From JAJECS01 sp965219705 (lineage in GTDB: Bacteria > Chloroflexota > UBA11872), in the NCBI GenBank assembly GCA_965219705.1, contig OZ244789.1, positions 2,356,001 to 2,420,000 on the forward strand: DNA of 64,000 nucleotides. The letters are read 5' to 3'. Position 1 is the first letter of the stretch, and each line of letters begins with the position of its first letter. The notes beneath the pieces are model-generated. The model saw only the letters and a program-made list of their open reading frames with translations, was not told the DNA's origin and made no database searches. This document shows positions 28,354 to 35,505 of this stretch, in pieces. A program made the translations under genes and the position numbers.

Positions 28354-29088
28354 ATGCCGCGCCATGAATACATCCAGCGTCTGAATGAACTGCAAGACGA
28401 GATGCTGCTCATCGGGTCGATGGTTGACAAGGCGGTCCAGCGTGCCTTGACGGCCCTCAGGACCCGCGACGCCGCAATGGCCCAGGCGGTGATTGACGCG
28501 GACGATGACATCGACGCGCGTCAGATCCAACTCGAAGAACACGCCATCGACATCATGGCCACGCAACAGCCGATGGCCAGCGACCTGCGCCAACTCGTCA
28601 CAACCATCCACGTGGCCGATGAGCTGGAGCGCATGGGTGACTACGCCGAAGGCATCGCCAAGATCACGCTGCTCATGGGCGAACAGGCGCCCATCAAGCC
28701 GCTGATCGACATTCCCCGCATGGCGGACATCGCCCGCGACATGCTGCGCGCTAGCCTCGACGCGCTCGTGGCCCGCGATACAGACGCCGCATCGTGCGTG
28801 TGGCAGCGGGACGACGAGGTCGACGACCTGTACGAGCAGGTGTACCGCGAGCTTCTTACGCACATGATCGAGGACCCGAAGAAGATCGAGCGCGCGACCT
28901 ATCTGATCTGGGTCGCCCACAACCTGGAGCGAATTGCCGACCGCGCCACGAACATCGCCGAGCGTGTGATCTTCGTCAGCACGGGCCGCGTTCCCACACG
29001 CGAGGAGTGGTGGGACAAGCGCCTCACGGAGCAGAGCAATGGCGCCAATCCGGGCGGCGACGGCGGGTATCCGCCGGTTGGGGTCTGA
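28354..29088 (+). CDS. phoU: Phosphate signalling protein PhoU
   Basis: A 244-residue PhoU with its two three-helix repeats, each carrying the metal-binding E/DxxxD pattern: DDDIDARQIQLEEHAIDIMA with QQPMASDLRQLVTTIHVADE in the first, and RDDEVDDLYEQVYRELLTHM with IWVAHNLERIADRATNIAER in the second. PhoU links Pst transporter activity to the PhoR kinase and represses the regulon when phosphate is ample. It is the last complete gene of the operon; its 3' end is overlapped for 50 bp by an ArsC-like frame. Confidence 0.95.
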   Translation: MPRHEYIQRLNELQDEMLLIGSMVDKAVQRALTALRTRDAAMAQAVIDADDDIDARQIQLEEHAIDIMATQQPMASDLRQLVTTIHVADELERMGDYAEGIAKITLLMGEQAPIKPLIDIPRMADIARDMLRASLDALVARDTDAASCVWQRDDEVDDLYEQVYRELLTHMIEDPKKIERATYLIWVAHNLERIADRATNIAERVIFVSTGRVPTREEWWDKRLTEQSNGANPGGDGGYPPVGV

Positions 29089-29401
29089 CACCGGCACGGC
29101 TCCCGCGGAGACCGTGGACGCAACAGTCGCGCTGGCGATGCGCGAGGTTGGCAGCGACGTGCGGGGCAAGGCGCCGCGCCGCATCTCCGACGCCAATTTC
29201 CGGGCGACCGACATTTGCATCACCATGGGATGCGGCGACCAATGTCCGGTCCTCCCCAACGTGCGCTACATCGACTGGCCCTTCGACGATCCCGCCGGCC
29301 GCGATCTGGCCGACGTGCGCCCGATTCGGGATGGCATCGAACGGAACGTCCGCGCGCTGCTTGCCGATCTGGGAGTCAACGCTGACCCCGTGCCCGGCTG
29401 A
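29039..29401 (+). CDS. ArsC-like (low-molecular-weight phosphatase fold) protein lacking the catalytic P-loop
   Basis: A 120-residue frame matching the C-terminal two thirds of thioredoxin-coupled arsenate reductases. Matching blocks are VDATVALAMREVGSDVRGKA, ATDICITMGCGDQCPVLPNV, and IDWPFDDPAGRDLADVRPIR with DGIERNVRALLADLGV. The N-terminal beta strand and CxxxxxRS phosphate loop that begin every LMW-PTPase fold are absent, because the frame starts inside phoU. The two cysteines of CGDQC, which act as redox relay in ArsC, remain. As it stands it should not reduce arsenate. It may be a remnant of an arsC once joined to the operon, or a redox/regulatory derivative. No clear Shine-Dalgarno is seen at the ATG at 29039. 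Confidence 0.6.
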   Translation: MAPIRAATAGIRRLGSDTGTAPAETVDATVALAMREVGSDVRGKAPRRISDANFRATDICITMGCGDQCPVLPNVRYIDWPFDDPAGRDLADVRPIRDGIERNVRALLADLGVNADPVPG

Positions 29402-29475
29402 TCGGAGCCGACGGCGCTAGCCTGGTAGGCAATGGTTCCAAGAAGTCTGGGCCGGCGTGGACCGAGGGGCCGTAG

Positions 29476-29495
29476 GGGCGGTTCGCGAACCGCCC
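29476..29495. repeat. 20-bp perfect palindrome
   Basis: GGGCGGTTCGCGAACCGCCC is its own reverse complement. It is preceded by GTAGG, a context resembling dispersed intergenic palindromes (another GTAGGGGCG-type unit is at 34351-34374). It may also act as a transcription-termination hairpin after the pst-pho operon, though no T-run follows. Confidence 0.6.
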
Positions 29496-29550
29496 GATGC
29501 AGTGCGAAGGCCAGCAAACTCGCCCTGGAAGACCCTTGCAAAACCCCTCC

Positions 29551-29580
29551 GTCATTCCCGCGCACGCGGGAATCCAGGCC
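29551..29580. repeat. Dispersed REP-like palindrome, copy 1
   Basis: GTCATTCCCGCG, a two-base loop, CGCGGGAATCCAGGCC. The inner 20 bp form a stem with 9-bp arms. A near-identical unit occurs at 33589-33620, also between genes. Short palindromes of this sequence type are scattered through many bacterial genomes as REP/MITE-like elements. It lies between the ArsC-like frame and the glycosyltransferase gene. Confidence 0.7.
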
Positions 29581-29628
29581 CGGTCATCTGCCAGCGCTCA
29601 CGCCACGCCCGCCGGCCCGCCAAGCACC

Positions 29629-30867
29629 ATGACGACGGCGCTATGGATCGGCGCGGCGCTTTCGCTATTGGCCTTGGGCGCGTGGCTCGTGCTCCTGCTC
29701 GCGCGCGGCGGATTCTGGCGCACGGACCTTCGCCTCCCTGCGCTCGATTCCGCAAACCCGCCCCTTGAGTGGCCAGCGCTCGCGATCGTCGTTCCGGCGC
29801 GCAATGAAAGCGAAGTGCTCCCCGACACTCTGCCGGCGTTGCTGGCGCAGGACTATCCCGGTCCGCTGGCCGTCTATCTGGTTGATGACGAGAGCGACGA
29901 CGCCACTGCGGACGTGGCCCGCGCGGTTGCCGACCGAGTCGGCGCCGCCAAACGTTTGACGGTCATTCGCAACGGCCCGCGGCCACCCGGATGGATGGGC
30001 AAGACCTGGGCCCTTCACAACGGCGTGAGGGCGGCGCTGGCCAGTGATCCGTCGCTGCTTCTCCTCACCGACGCCGACATTCGCCACCCTGCGGACTCCG
30101 CCAGAAATCTGGCGGCGGTCGCCATGCACCACGACCTCGACCTGGTGTCGCAGATGGCCATGCTCCGGGTTGGCTCGCGCTGGGACCGGCTCCTCATTCC
30201 GGCCTTTGTCATGTTCTTCGGCATGGTTTATCCCTTCCGCTGGTCCAACGACTCGCGGAACAGCACCGCGGCGGCGGCGGGGGGCTGCCTGCTTGTACGC
30301 GCAACAGCTCTTGTGCGCGGCGGGGGAATTGAGGCCATCGCCGGAGCCGTGATCGATGACTGTGCCCTGGCCCGTCGCATCAAGGACCACGGACGGCCTG
30401 AGGGCGGCCGCACCTGGCTGGGACTCTCGCACGAGGTTCGGAGCGTGCGCCGCTACCGAGGGCTCAGCGACATCTGGTCGATGGTGACTCGCTCGGCGTA
30501 TGCCCAGCTCGACTTCTCCGTCTGGCGCCTTGCCGGCACGGTGATCGGGCTTGCGCTGGTCTTCGTGGGGCCGCCTGTCGCCGCTGTCCTGGGCGCGTTC
30601 GCGCTCGCGGCTGGTGCGGCCGCCGCGCCGGCGGGCTTGCTCCTAGCGGCGGGCTTGGCCGCGTGGGCGCTCATGGCCGCATCGCAAGTTCCGATGTTGC
30701 ACTGGTATCGCACCCCAGCCGCCCTGGCCCTCGCGCTTCCGATCAGCGCAGCCCTCTATACGCTCATGACCATCGATTCCGCGCGCCTTCACTGGTCGGG
30801 AATGGGTGGACGCTGGCGCGGGCGCCGCGTCGGCGGCGCTAGAATCCAGGGCCCTGCGCCGGAATAG
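29629..30867 (+). CDS. hpnB: Family 2 glycosyltransferase, HpnB-like (hopanoid-associated)
   Basis: A 412-residue membrane glycosyltransferase. One N-terminal helix (WIGAALSLLALGAWLVLLLA), then a GT-A domain with IVVPARNESEVLPDTLPALL, YLVDDESDDATADVAR, the substrate-loop PPGWMGKTWALHNGV and the metal-binding LLLTDADIRHPAD. The C terminus has three or more helices. PGWMGKTWAL is typical of HpnB, found in hopanoid gene clusters and thought to modify hopanoid side chains, though direct proof of its reaction is limited. No other hopanoid gene is in the window, so the role is inferred from similarity. The ATG at 29629 was chosen because the frame upstream runs through the dispersed palindromes. 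It is followed closely by an isomerase gene. Confidence 0.75.
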   Translation: MTTALWIGAALSLLALGAWLVLLLARGGFWRTDLRLPALDSANPPLEWPALAIVVPARNESEVLPDTLPALLAQDYPGPLAVYLVDDESDDATADVARAVADRVGAAKRLTVIRNGPRPPGWMGKTWALHNGVRAALASDPSLLLLTDADIRHPADSARNLAAVAMHHDLDLVSQMAMLRVGSRWDRLLIPAFVMFFGMVYPFRWSNDSRNSTAAAAGGCLLVRATALVRGGGIEAIAGAVIDDCALARRIKDHGRPEGGRTWLGLSHEVRSVRRYRGLSDIWSMVTRSAYAQLDFSVWRLAGTVIGLALVFVGPPVAAVLGAFALAAGAAAAPAGLLLAAGLAAWALMAASQVPMLHWYRTPAALALALPISAALYTLMTIDSARLHWSGMGGRWRGRRVGGARIQGPAPE

Positions 30868-30902
30868 GCCGCATCGTCAAGCTCGGATACAGCACCTGGG
30901 GC

Positions 30903-31703
30903 ATGCAGGATGTCCCCATCGAGGTCGCAGTGCCCCGCCTTGCGCGCATGGGCTATACCGGCCTCGAGCTCACCGTGCTGCCCGGATATACCACGGCGCT
31001 GGAGCTGCTGGACGACGCCGCCCGCAAGCGGATCCCCGTCTTGCTGCGCGAGCACGGCCTGACGCTCACGGCGATCGCGGCGCACTCGCGCCTTTTGGAC
31101 CCGCCGGAGTACATGGCCAGCATCACGCGGCTGCGCGAGGCCGTGCATCTGGCCGTCGCCCTCAACCCCGACGGCCCGCCGCCCATCAATACGCTTCCCG
31201 GTGGCGCCCCGGACGAATGGGACGCCGTGCGGCATCGGGTAGTTGACGAGTACGCACGGCTCGGGGACTACGCGGCGCCCCACGGCGTGTCGCTGGCGAT
31301 CGAGCCGCACGTGGGCGCGGCCCTCAGCAGGCCGGATCAGGCGCTCTGGCTCATCGAGCAGATCGCACTGCCCAATGTGGGGCTCAATCTCGATTACAGC
31401 CACTTTCAGGCCATTGGCATGAGCGTGGCCGAGGCCGTGCCGCCGCTGGCGCCGCACGCGTTGCACACGCATATCAAGGGCGTCAGGGGGCGTTGGCCCG
31501 ACCACGTCTTCGTCACGCCTGGCGAAGATGACTTCGACCACGCCACGTATCTCCGCGCGATGCACGACGCCGGATATCGCGGCTACGAAACCGTCGAGAT
31601 CTCGAAAATGGTCGTCGGCCGTGCCGGATACGAGCCTTTCGCACATGCGCAGCTTGCCTATGACACGCTTTCGGACGCGGCGCGGCGGGCAGGCATCGCC
31701 TAA
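30903..31703 (+). CDS. Sugar phosphate isomerase/epimerase-like TIM-barrel protein
   Basis: A 266-residue protein of the xylose-isomerase-like TIM barrel (AP endonuclease family 2) superfamily. Seen: VPRLARMGYTGLELTVLPGY, the metal-ligand region VSLAIEPHVG, LNLDYSHFQAIGMSV and HTHIKGVRGRWPDHVFVTPG with GEDDFDHATYLRAMHDAGYR and GYETVEIS. Together these supply the His/Glu/Asp ligands usual for a divalent metal site. The substrate is unknown. ATG at 30903 is the first normal start, but the family motif LGYSTWG is encoded in frame just upstream (30882-30902), so translation may begin near an ATC at 30873, right after the glycosyltransferase stop at 30867. Confidence 0.82.
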   Translation: MQDVPIEVAVPRLARMGYTGLELTVLPGYTTALELLDDAARKRIPVLLREHGLTLTAIAAHSRLLDPPEYMASITRLREAVHLAVALNPDGPPPINTLPGGAPDEWDAVRHRVVDEYARLGDYAAPHGVSLAIEPHVGAALSRPDQALWLIEQIALPNVGLNLDYSHFQAIGMSVAEAVPPLAPHALHTHIKGVRGRWPDHVFVTPGEDDFDHATYLRAMHDAGYRGYETVEISKMVVGRAGYEPFAHAQLAYDTLSDAARRAGIA

Positions 31704-31728
31704 CCGTTCTGAAGGCTTGCCAGGTCAT

Positions 31729-31750
31729 CTCGAGGGCCATGGCCCTCGAG
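31729..31750. repeat. 22-bp perfect palindrome
   Basis: Perfect inverted repeat with arms CTCGAGGGCCA and its complement and no loop, 26 bp after the isomerase stop and 50 bp before the next GTG. It could be an operator or a cruciform/termination structure. It has no T-run, so it is not a classical intrinsic terminator. Confidence 0.55.
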
Positions 31751-31799
31751 CAGGAAGGATCGGCATGGCCTCGTCGCGGGTGAACCAGAGGGCTTCGCG

Positions 31800-32417
31800 G
31801 TGAATGTTGGCCGCATTGCCGCTGTTGCAACGCTGGTGCTCATGGCGGCGGCGGTGATCGTCCTGACCCTGCTCACCACGTCCCCAGGGGAAGCTTTGCC
31901 TGCGAGTCCGCCGCAAGTCACGCCCCAGGCGCCTCCCGCGGCCGAGACGCCGGCGGCAGCCGATGTCACGGCGACTCCCGTCAAGCCTCTTGCGGGAATC
32001 GAGCGCAGTCCCATCGGGATGGGCGTGTCATTTGCGCTGGGGCTGTATTTGATCGACGCGGGCGGTCTCCTCGGCACGCTGGAGCCGGCCGTGACGTATC
32101 TGGACTACCTCTCCGGCCGCGCCGCGCGTGGTGACGTGAGTGCGCTGCGGCTCATTGCCGCGGCTGGAGCCACCGGCGATGTGTTCGGCGAGGCCAACAC
32201 GACCTTCATGGAGTTCCGGCTGCCGCGGCGCGGGGCGTTCTATAACCGCTGGCTGCGCGAGTTGCTGGCTGAAGGCCGCGATGCCCAGGCCGCGCTCATC
32301 GAGCGCCAGTTGACCTCCGGCTTCGCGGAAGCGCCAACCGGCAATACCCATACCGAGCTGGCCGCCAAGTACCAGTCGGCCGCGAGTATCTGGAACGACC
32401 TGGCGCAGCGGCCGTAG
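31800..32417 (+). CDS. Membrane-anchored or secreted protein of unknown function
   Basis: A 205-residue protein of no recognised family. Residues about 6-27 (IAAVATLVLMAAAVIVLTLL) form a signal anchor, followed by a Pro/Ala/Thr-rich linker to about residue 62. The folded part is predicted helical: VSFALGLYLIDAGGLLGTLE, YLDYLSGRAARGDVSALRLI, FMEFRLPRRGAFYNRWLREL and LIERQLTSGFAEAPTGNTHT. No cysteines are seen in the folded part. GTG start at 31800 has AGAGG about eight bases upstream. The gene stands between a 22-bp palindrome and a dehydrogenase gene. Confidence 0.65.
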   Translation: MNVGRIAAVATLVLMAAAVIVLTLLTTSPGEALPASPPQVTPQAPPAAETPAAADVTATPVKPLAGIERSPIGMGVSFALGLYLIDAGGLLGTLEPAVTYLDYLSGRAARGDVSALRLIAAAGATGDVFGEANTTFMEFRLPRRGAFYNRWLRELLAEGRDAQAALIERQLTSGFAEAPTGNTHTELAAKYQSAASIWNDLAQRP

Positions 32418-32485
32418 CCGCTCGCTCGCGCGGACGGCCGGTCCGTGGTTTCATACCGCGAGGTTCCAGCAAGCGAGACCCCGAT

Positions 32486-33469
32486 ATGAAGCGAGCGGCA
32501 AAGCCGGAAGGCAAGTACAACGTCGTCATCGAGGAAGTGCCCATCCCCGAGCCCGGACCGGGGCAAGTGCGCATCAAGTCGGTCATCAGCCTCATCAGCC
32601 GGGGCTCGGAGATCGGCGCTCGCTACACGCGCGAGCACGCGGTCGATCCGGAATCCATGGGATATTCGCTCGCTGGCGTCGTGGACAAGGTTGGCGCCGA
32701 GGTCACCCACTTGCGGCCCGGCGATCGCGTCGTGTCACTGGCGCCTCACGCCGAGTACGTCGTCCGAGACGCGATGTACACCACGCCCGACTCGCAGAAT
32801 CAGGTCTACCCCATCGCCGACGGCGTGAGCTTCGAGCAGGCCACCTATTGGCCGCTTCTGGCCGGGGGCGTCACCTGGGTGGACATCGAGGAGTTGCAGC
32901 GCGACGACCTCGTCGTGGTCGTCGGCCAGGGTCTCGTCGGCAGCCTGATCATGCAGGTGCAGAAGATCAACGGTCGCGGCACGATCGTTGCCGTCGACAC
33001 GTTGGATCTGCGCTGCGAGATGGCTGCCAAGCTGGGCGCCGACATCGTGATCAATGCGGCCAAGGAGGACGCGGTGGCGGCGGTGCAGCGCCTGTCGAAC
33101 GGCGTGGGCGCCGACACCGTCGTGTACGCGGTGGGCGGCTCGGCGGGGCCGCGGGCGTTCGGCCCAGCGCTGGACATGGTCGCCCGCGGCGGCACGCTGC
33201 ATCTGGTCGGGCTCTACGAGGACCAGCCGTTGCCGTTGACCTCGGGCGCGGCGCAGCGCCGCCGCATCATCGGCGGCTACTACCAGCGCGGTCCCGACGC
33301 GGCGTCGGCGCGGCGCGGCATGGACCTCTTGGCGTCCGGGCAAGTCGCTCCGGAGCGCATGACCACCCACCGCTACCCGTTCGAGCAGGCCGCCGACGCG
33401 TTCGATCTCCTCTTCAACCGGATCGGCGAGACGTTGGGCGTCGTGCTGGAGTTCGACTTCAAGGGCTAG
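32486..33469 (+). CDS. MDR-family (zinc-type alcohol dehydrogenase-like) oxidoreductase
   Basis: A 327-residue medium-chain dehydrogenase/reductase. Seen: VVIEEVPIPEPGPGQVRIKS, SLISRGSEIGARYTREHAVD, GYSLAGVVDKVGAEVTHLRPG and a Rossmann motif VVVVGQGLVGSLIMQVQKIN. The usual catalytic Cys/His zinc ligands and the four-cysteine structural zinc loop are missing, and the SLISRGSE segment resembles bi-domain or sugar-oxidising MDR members. The cofactor is probably NAD(P)H; the substrate is unknown. ATG start at 32486 has only a weak ribosome site. Confidence 0.85.
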   Translation: MKRAAKPEGKYNVVIEEVPIPEPGPGQVRIKSVISLISRGSEIGARYTREHAVDPESMGYSLAGVVDKVGAEVTHLRPGDRVVSLAPHAEYVVRDAMYTTPDSQNQVYPIADGVSFEQATYWPLLAGGVTWVDIEELQRDDLVVVVGQGLVGSLIMQVQKINGRGTIVAVDTLDLRCEMAAKLGADIVINAAKEDAVAAVQRLSNGVGADTVVYAVGGSAGPRAFGPALDMVARGGTLHLVGLYEDQPLPLTSGAAQRRRIIGGYYQRGPDAASARRGMDLLASGQVAPERMTTHRYPFEQAADAFDLLFNRIGETLGVVLEFDFKG

Positions 33470-33588
33470 TTCCGGCGCGGGCCGAGGGTGGATCGATGCG
33501 CGCGCGCCTGGCTGTCTCCTCGCACACATAGGAAGCCCCTGCGTACCTCCTGGCCAATCCAGTGCAAGGAGGCTTCGCGTAAACCTTC

Positions 33589-33620
33589 GTCATTCCCGCG
33601 AAAGCGGGAATCCAGGCCCC
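33589..33620. repeat. Dispersed REP-like palindrome, copy 2
   Basis: Same unit as at 29551-29580: GTCATTCCCGCG, loop AA, GCGGGAATCCAGGC. The surrounding region 33470-33696 has no gene that could be supported. Confidence 0.7.
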
Positions 33621-33696
33621 ACCGAACCAGGGCATGCAAACGTCTGCGTAGACTGGTGCAACAGACGGCTGTAAGCCCGGTGTATGGAGGCCGGAC

Positions 33697-34197
33697 ATGC
33701 TGCTGCTCGCACGCTCCAAGTCCTTGTCACCCGACCTATGGCGCGCCGTCGCCGTGGGGCTTGCCGTCGCCGTCTTGTTCTTCGTCGTCGTGGGGCTCGT
33801 GACGGGCGCCATCGACACGCCGATCCTCGAGCGACAGACGCAGTTGCTGGCGATCGACTACCCGATCTGGGTTGTCAACGCGGCCCTTCTTGGCGTGCTC
33901 TCGGGGCTCAGCGTGTATGCGCGGTCGCGCCGCATCACCCAGGGCGGCACGGCCATCTTCAGCGGCGGCTTCCTGGCGGCCTTCGCCGTGTCCTGTCCGC
34001 TGTGCAACGGCCTGCTGGTCGCCGCGTTTGGCGCCGCCGGCGTGCTCAACGTCATCGAGCCGGCGCGACCGTTTATCAACGCGGCCACCATGCCGATCCT
34101 CACCGTGCTGCTCGTCAGACGCTGGCGTACCTTTCGCGCCGACTGCGAATCCTGCGAAGTGGCGCCGATAGCGATGACGGAGCCGCCTCGGACCTAG
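33697..34197 (+). CDS. Small polytopic membrane protein with CPLCN motif
   Basis: A 166-residue protein with about four hydrophobic helices (AVAVGLAVAVLFFVVVGLVT; WVVNAALLGVLSGLSVYA; GGFLAAFAVSCPLCNGLLVA; FINAATMPILTVLLV). The SCPLCN motif sits inside the third helix and a second pair, DCESC, lies in the short C-terminal tail, so a metal or thiol function is conceivable. No family is assigned. TGGAGG at 33685-33690 lies six bases ahead of the ATG at 33697, a strong ribosome site. Confidence 0.7.
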   Translation: MLLLARSKSLSPDLWRAVAVGLAVAVLFFVVVGLVTGAIDTPILERQTQLLAIDYPIWVVNAALLGVLSGLSVYARSRRITQGGTAIFSGGFLAAFAVSCPLCNGLLVAAFGAAGVLNVIEPARPFINAATMPILTVLLVRRWRTFRADCESCEVAPIAMTEPPRT

Positions 34198-34399
34198 CGC
34201 CCGCCCCCGCGTCGCGCGTCAGCACCTGTCCGGTGGCCCGGGCTAGTCCGGTGGCCCAGGCTGCGCGCAGCCTGGGAGACCTAACCGATCCCGCTCCCAC
34301 GCTGCACGCAGCGCGGGCCACCGGATGTCGGCCACCGAATTCCTGCCTTGTAGGGGCGCCCCTCGTGGGCGCCCGCAGGCGCGAATTAGCGCGCCTCGG
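34198..34399. repeat. Intergenic region of palindromic repeat units
   Basis: About 200 bp without a gene. TCCGGTGGCCC occurs twice in tandem (34229-34257) and again inverted near 34312-34322 (GGGCCACCGGA). CCAGGCTGCGCGCAGCCTGG is a 20-bp palindrome near 34256-34275, and GGGCGCC / GGCGCCC arms lie at 34354-34374. Lying between convergent genes, the hairpins may also stop transcription. Confidence 0.55.
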
Positions 34400-35497
34400 T
34401 CAATACTCGTCCGGCCAGTGGCAGAACGCGTCGCCGCGCGGAAAGAGCGCCGCAAGCCACGACACGTCCTGGGGCGCAATGCTCACGCCCTCGGCGGCGG
34501 CGACCTCGTCGGCGGACCAGAAGCCAAAGAGGAGCTGCGCCAGGCGTTCATGGGGCAGTGAGACCGTGCATTCCTCCCCGCGCGACTGGAGCTTCACGGT
34601 CGTCGTACCGAGGTCCGTCATGACACGCAGCCTGGCTGGAGCCTCGCGCCCATACGCCGTGGCGCGCGCGCGCAGCGCCGGCTCCACGGCCCCCAGCACC
34701 GCGTCTTGGTCGAGGATCCGCAGCATATAGCCCGAGTCGCAGCTGCGGATGGCTTCGAGCTTGGTTTCCATCCGGCGCACATAGGCCCCCAGCCCGAACT
34801 CGGGGTGCAGGTGGAAGGTGATGGCCTCCGCCTGCCGTTTGACGGCCTCAGCGGCCGCGTGCGCCACCAGGGACGAAGCAACCGCCGGGTCCCGAATGCC
34901 GCCGTCGATCACTGCTGCCGCAGCGGGATCGTCGATCATCGCCACGTAGCCCGCGGGCCGGCCGTCTACGTCATCGGCGATCCACAAGCCCGTCGTGCCG
35001 AGTATGGTCGAGCCCTGGCGCAGGCCGATCCAGCTCACGGGATCGCGGATGACCGATCCATCCAGACGCGCGTTGACCGCGTTGTGCATCCGGGCCACAT
35101 CCGGCAAGTCGCTTTCGCGCGCCCGCCGCAGCCGATTTGCGCCCGTTTCTCGCGCCGCGACGCGCGTTGCGACCTCCATCGCAAATCGGCATCCAATGGT
35201 CGCGTAGCCGAATTGGCCGTAGAACCCTGGGATGCCGAACAGAGCCGCGGCCGAATACCCCGCCTCGATCAGAATGTCGTGGGTGTGCGCCATGAGCGCG
35301 CTGGCGTAGCCGCGTCGCCGGTGTGGCGCCGGCGTGAAGACGTTCGCGATGCCCGCCGTGTGGAGCTGCGCCCCGGCAAGACGGACCGGGGCCGCCATTA
35401 TTTCCAGTGCGCACACCCGCTTGCCGTCGCGCTCGGCCCAGATGTCGGTGCGCCCCGGCTTCGGCGACGGCGCCTGGTGAAAGCGCAGGCCGCTCAC
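34400..35497 (-). CDS. GNAT acetyltransferase of the Eis-like type
   Basis: A 365-residue GNAT-family N-acetyltransferase. The acetyl-CoA loop is in TPAPHRRRGYASALMAHTHD (about 58-77), followed by FGIPGFYGQFGYATIGCRF, the Y-G-x-F-G-Y signature of Eis-type enzymes. The long C-terminal part (a second GNAT-like fold plus a sterol-carrier-like domain) matches the tripartite build of that group. Eis-like enzymes acetylate amines such as aminoglycosides or lysines; the substrate here is unknown. The start is placed at GTG 35497, nine bases after the gltX stop, since a longer GTG frame from 35551 would lie inside gltX. The two genes form an operon. Confidence 0.82.
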   Translation of the reverse strand: MSGLRFHQAPSPKPGRTDIWAERDGKRVCALEIMAAPVRLAGAQLHTAGIANVFTPAPHRRRGYASALMAHTHDILIEAGYSAAALFGIPGFYGQFGYATIGCRFAMEVATRVAARETGANRLRRARESDLPDVARMHNAVNARLDGSVIRDPVSWIGLRQGSTILGTTGLWIADDVDGRPAGYVAMIDDPAAAAVIDGGIRDPAVASSLVAHAAAEAVKRQAEAITFHLHPEFGLGAYVRRMETKLEAIRSCDSGYMLRILDQDAVLGAVEPALRARATAYGREAPARLRVMTDLGTTTVKLQSRGEECTVSLPHERLAQLLFGFWSADEVAAAEGVSIAPQDVSWLAALFPRGDAFCHWPDEY

Positions 35498-35505
35498 GGT
35501 CGGCG

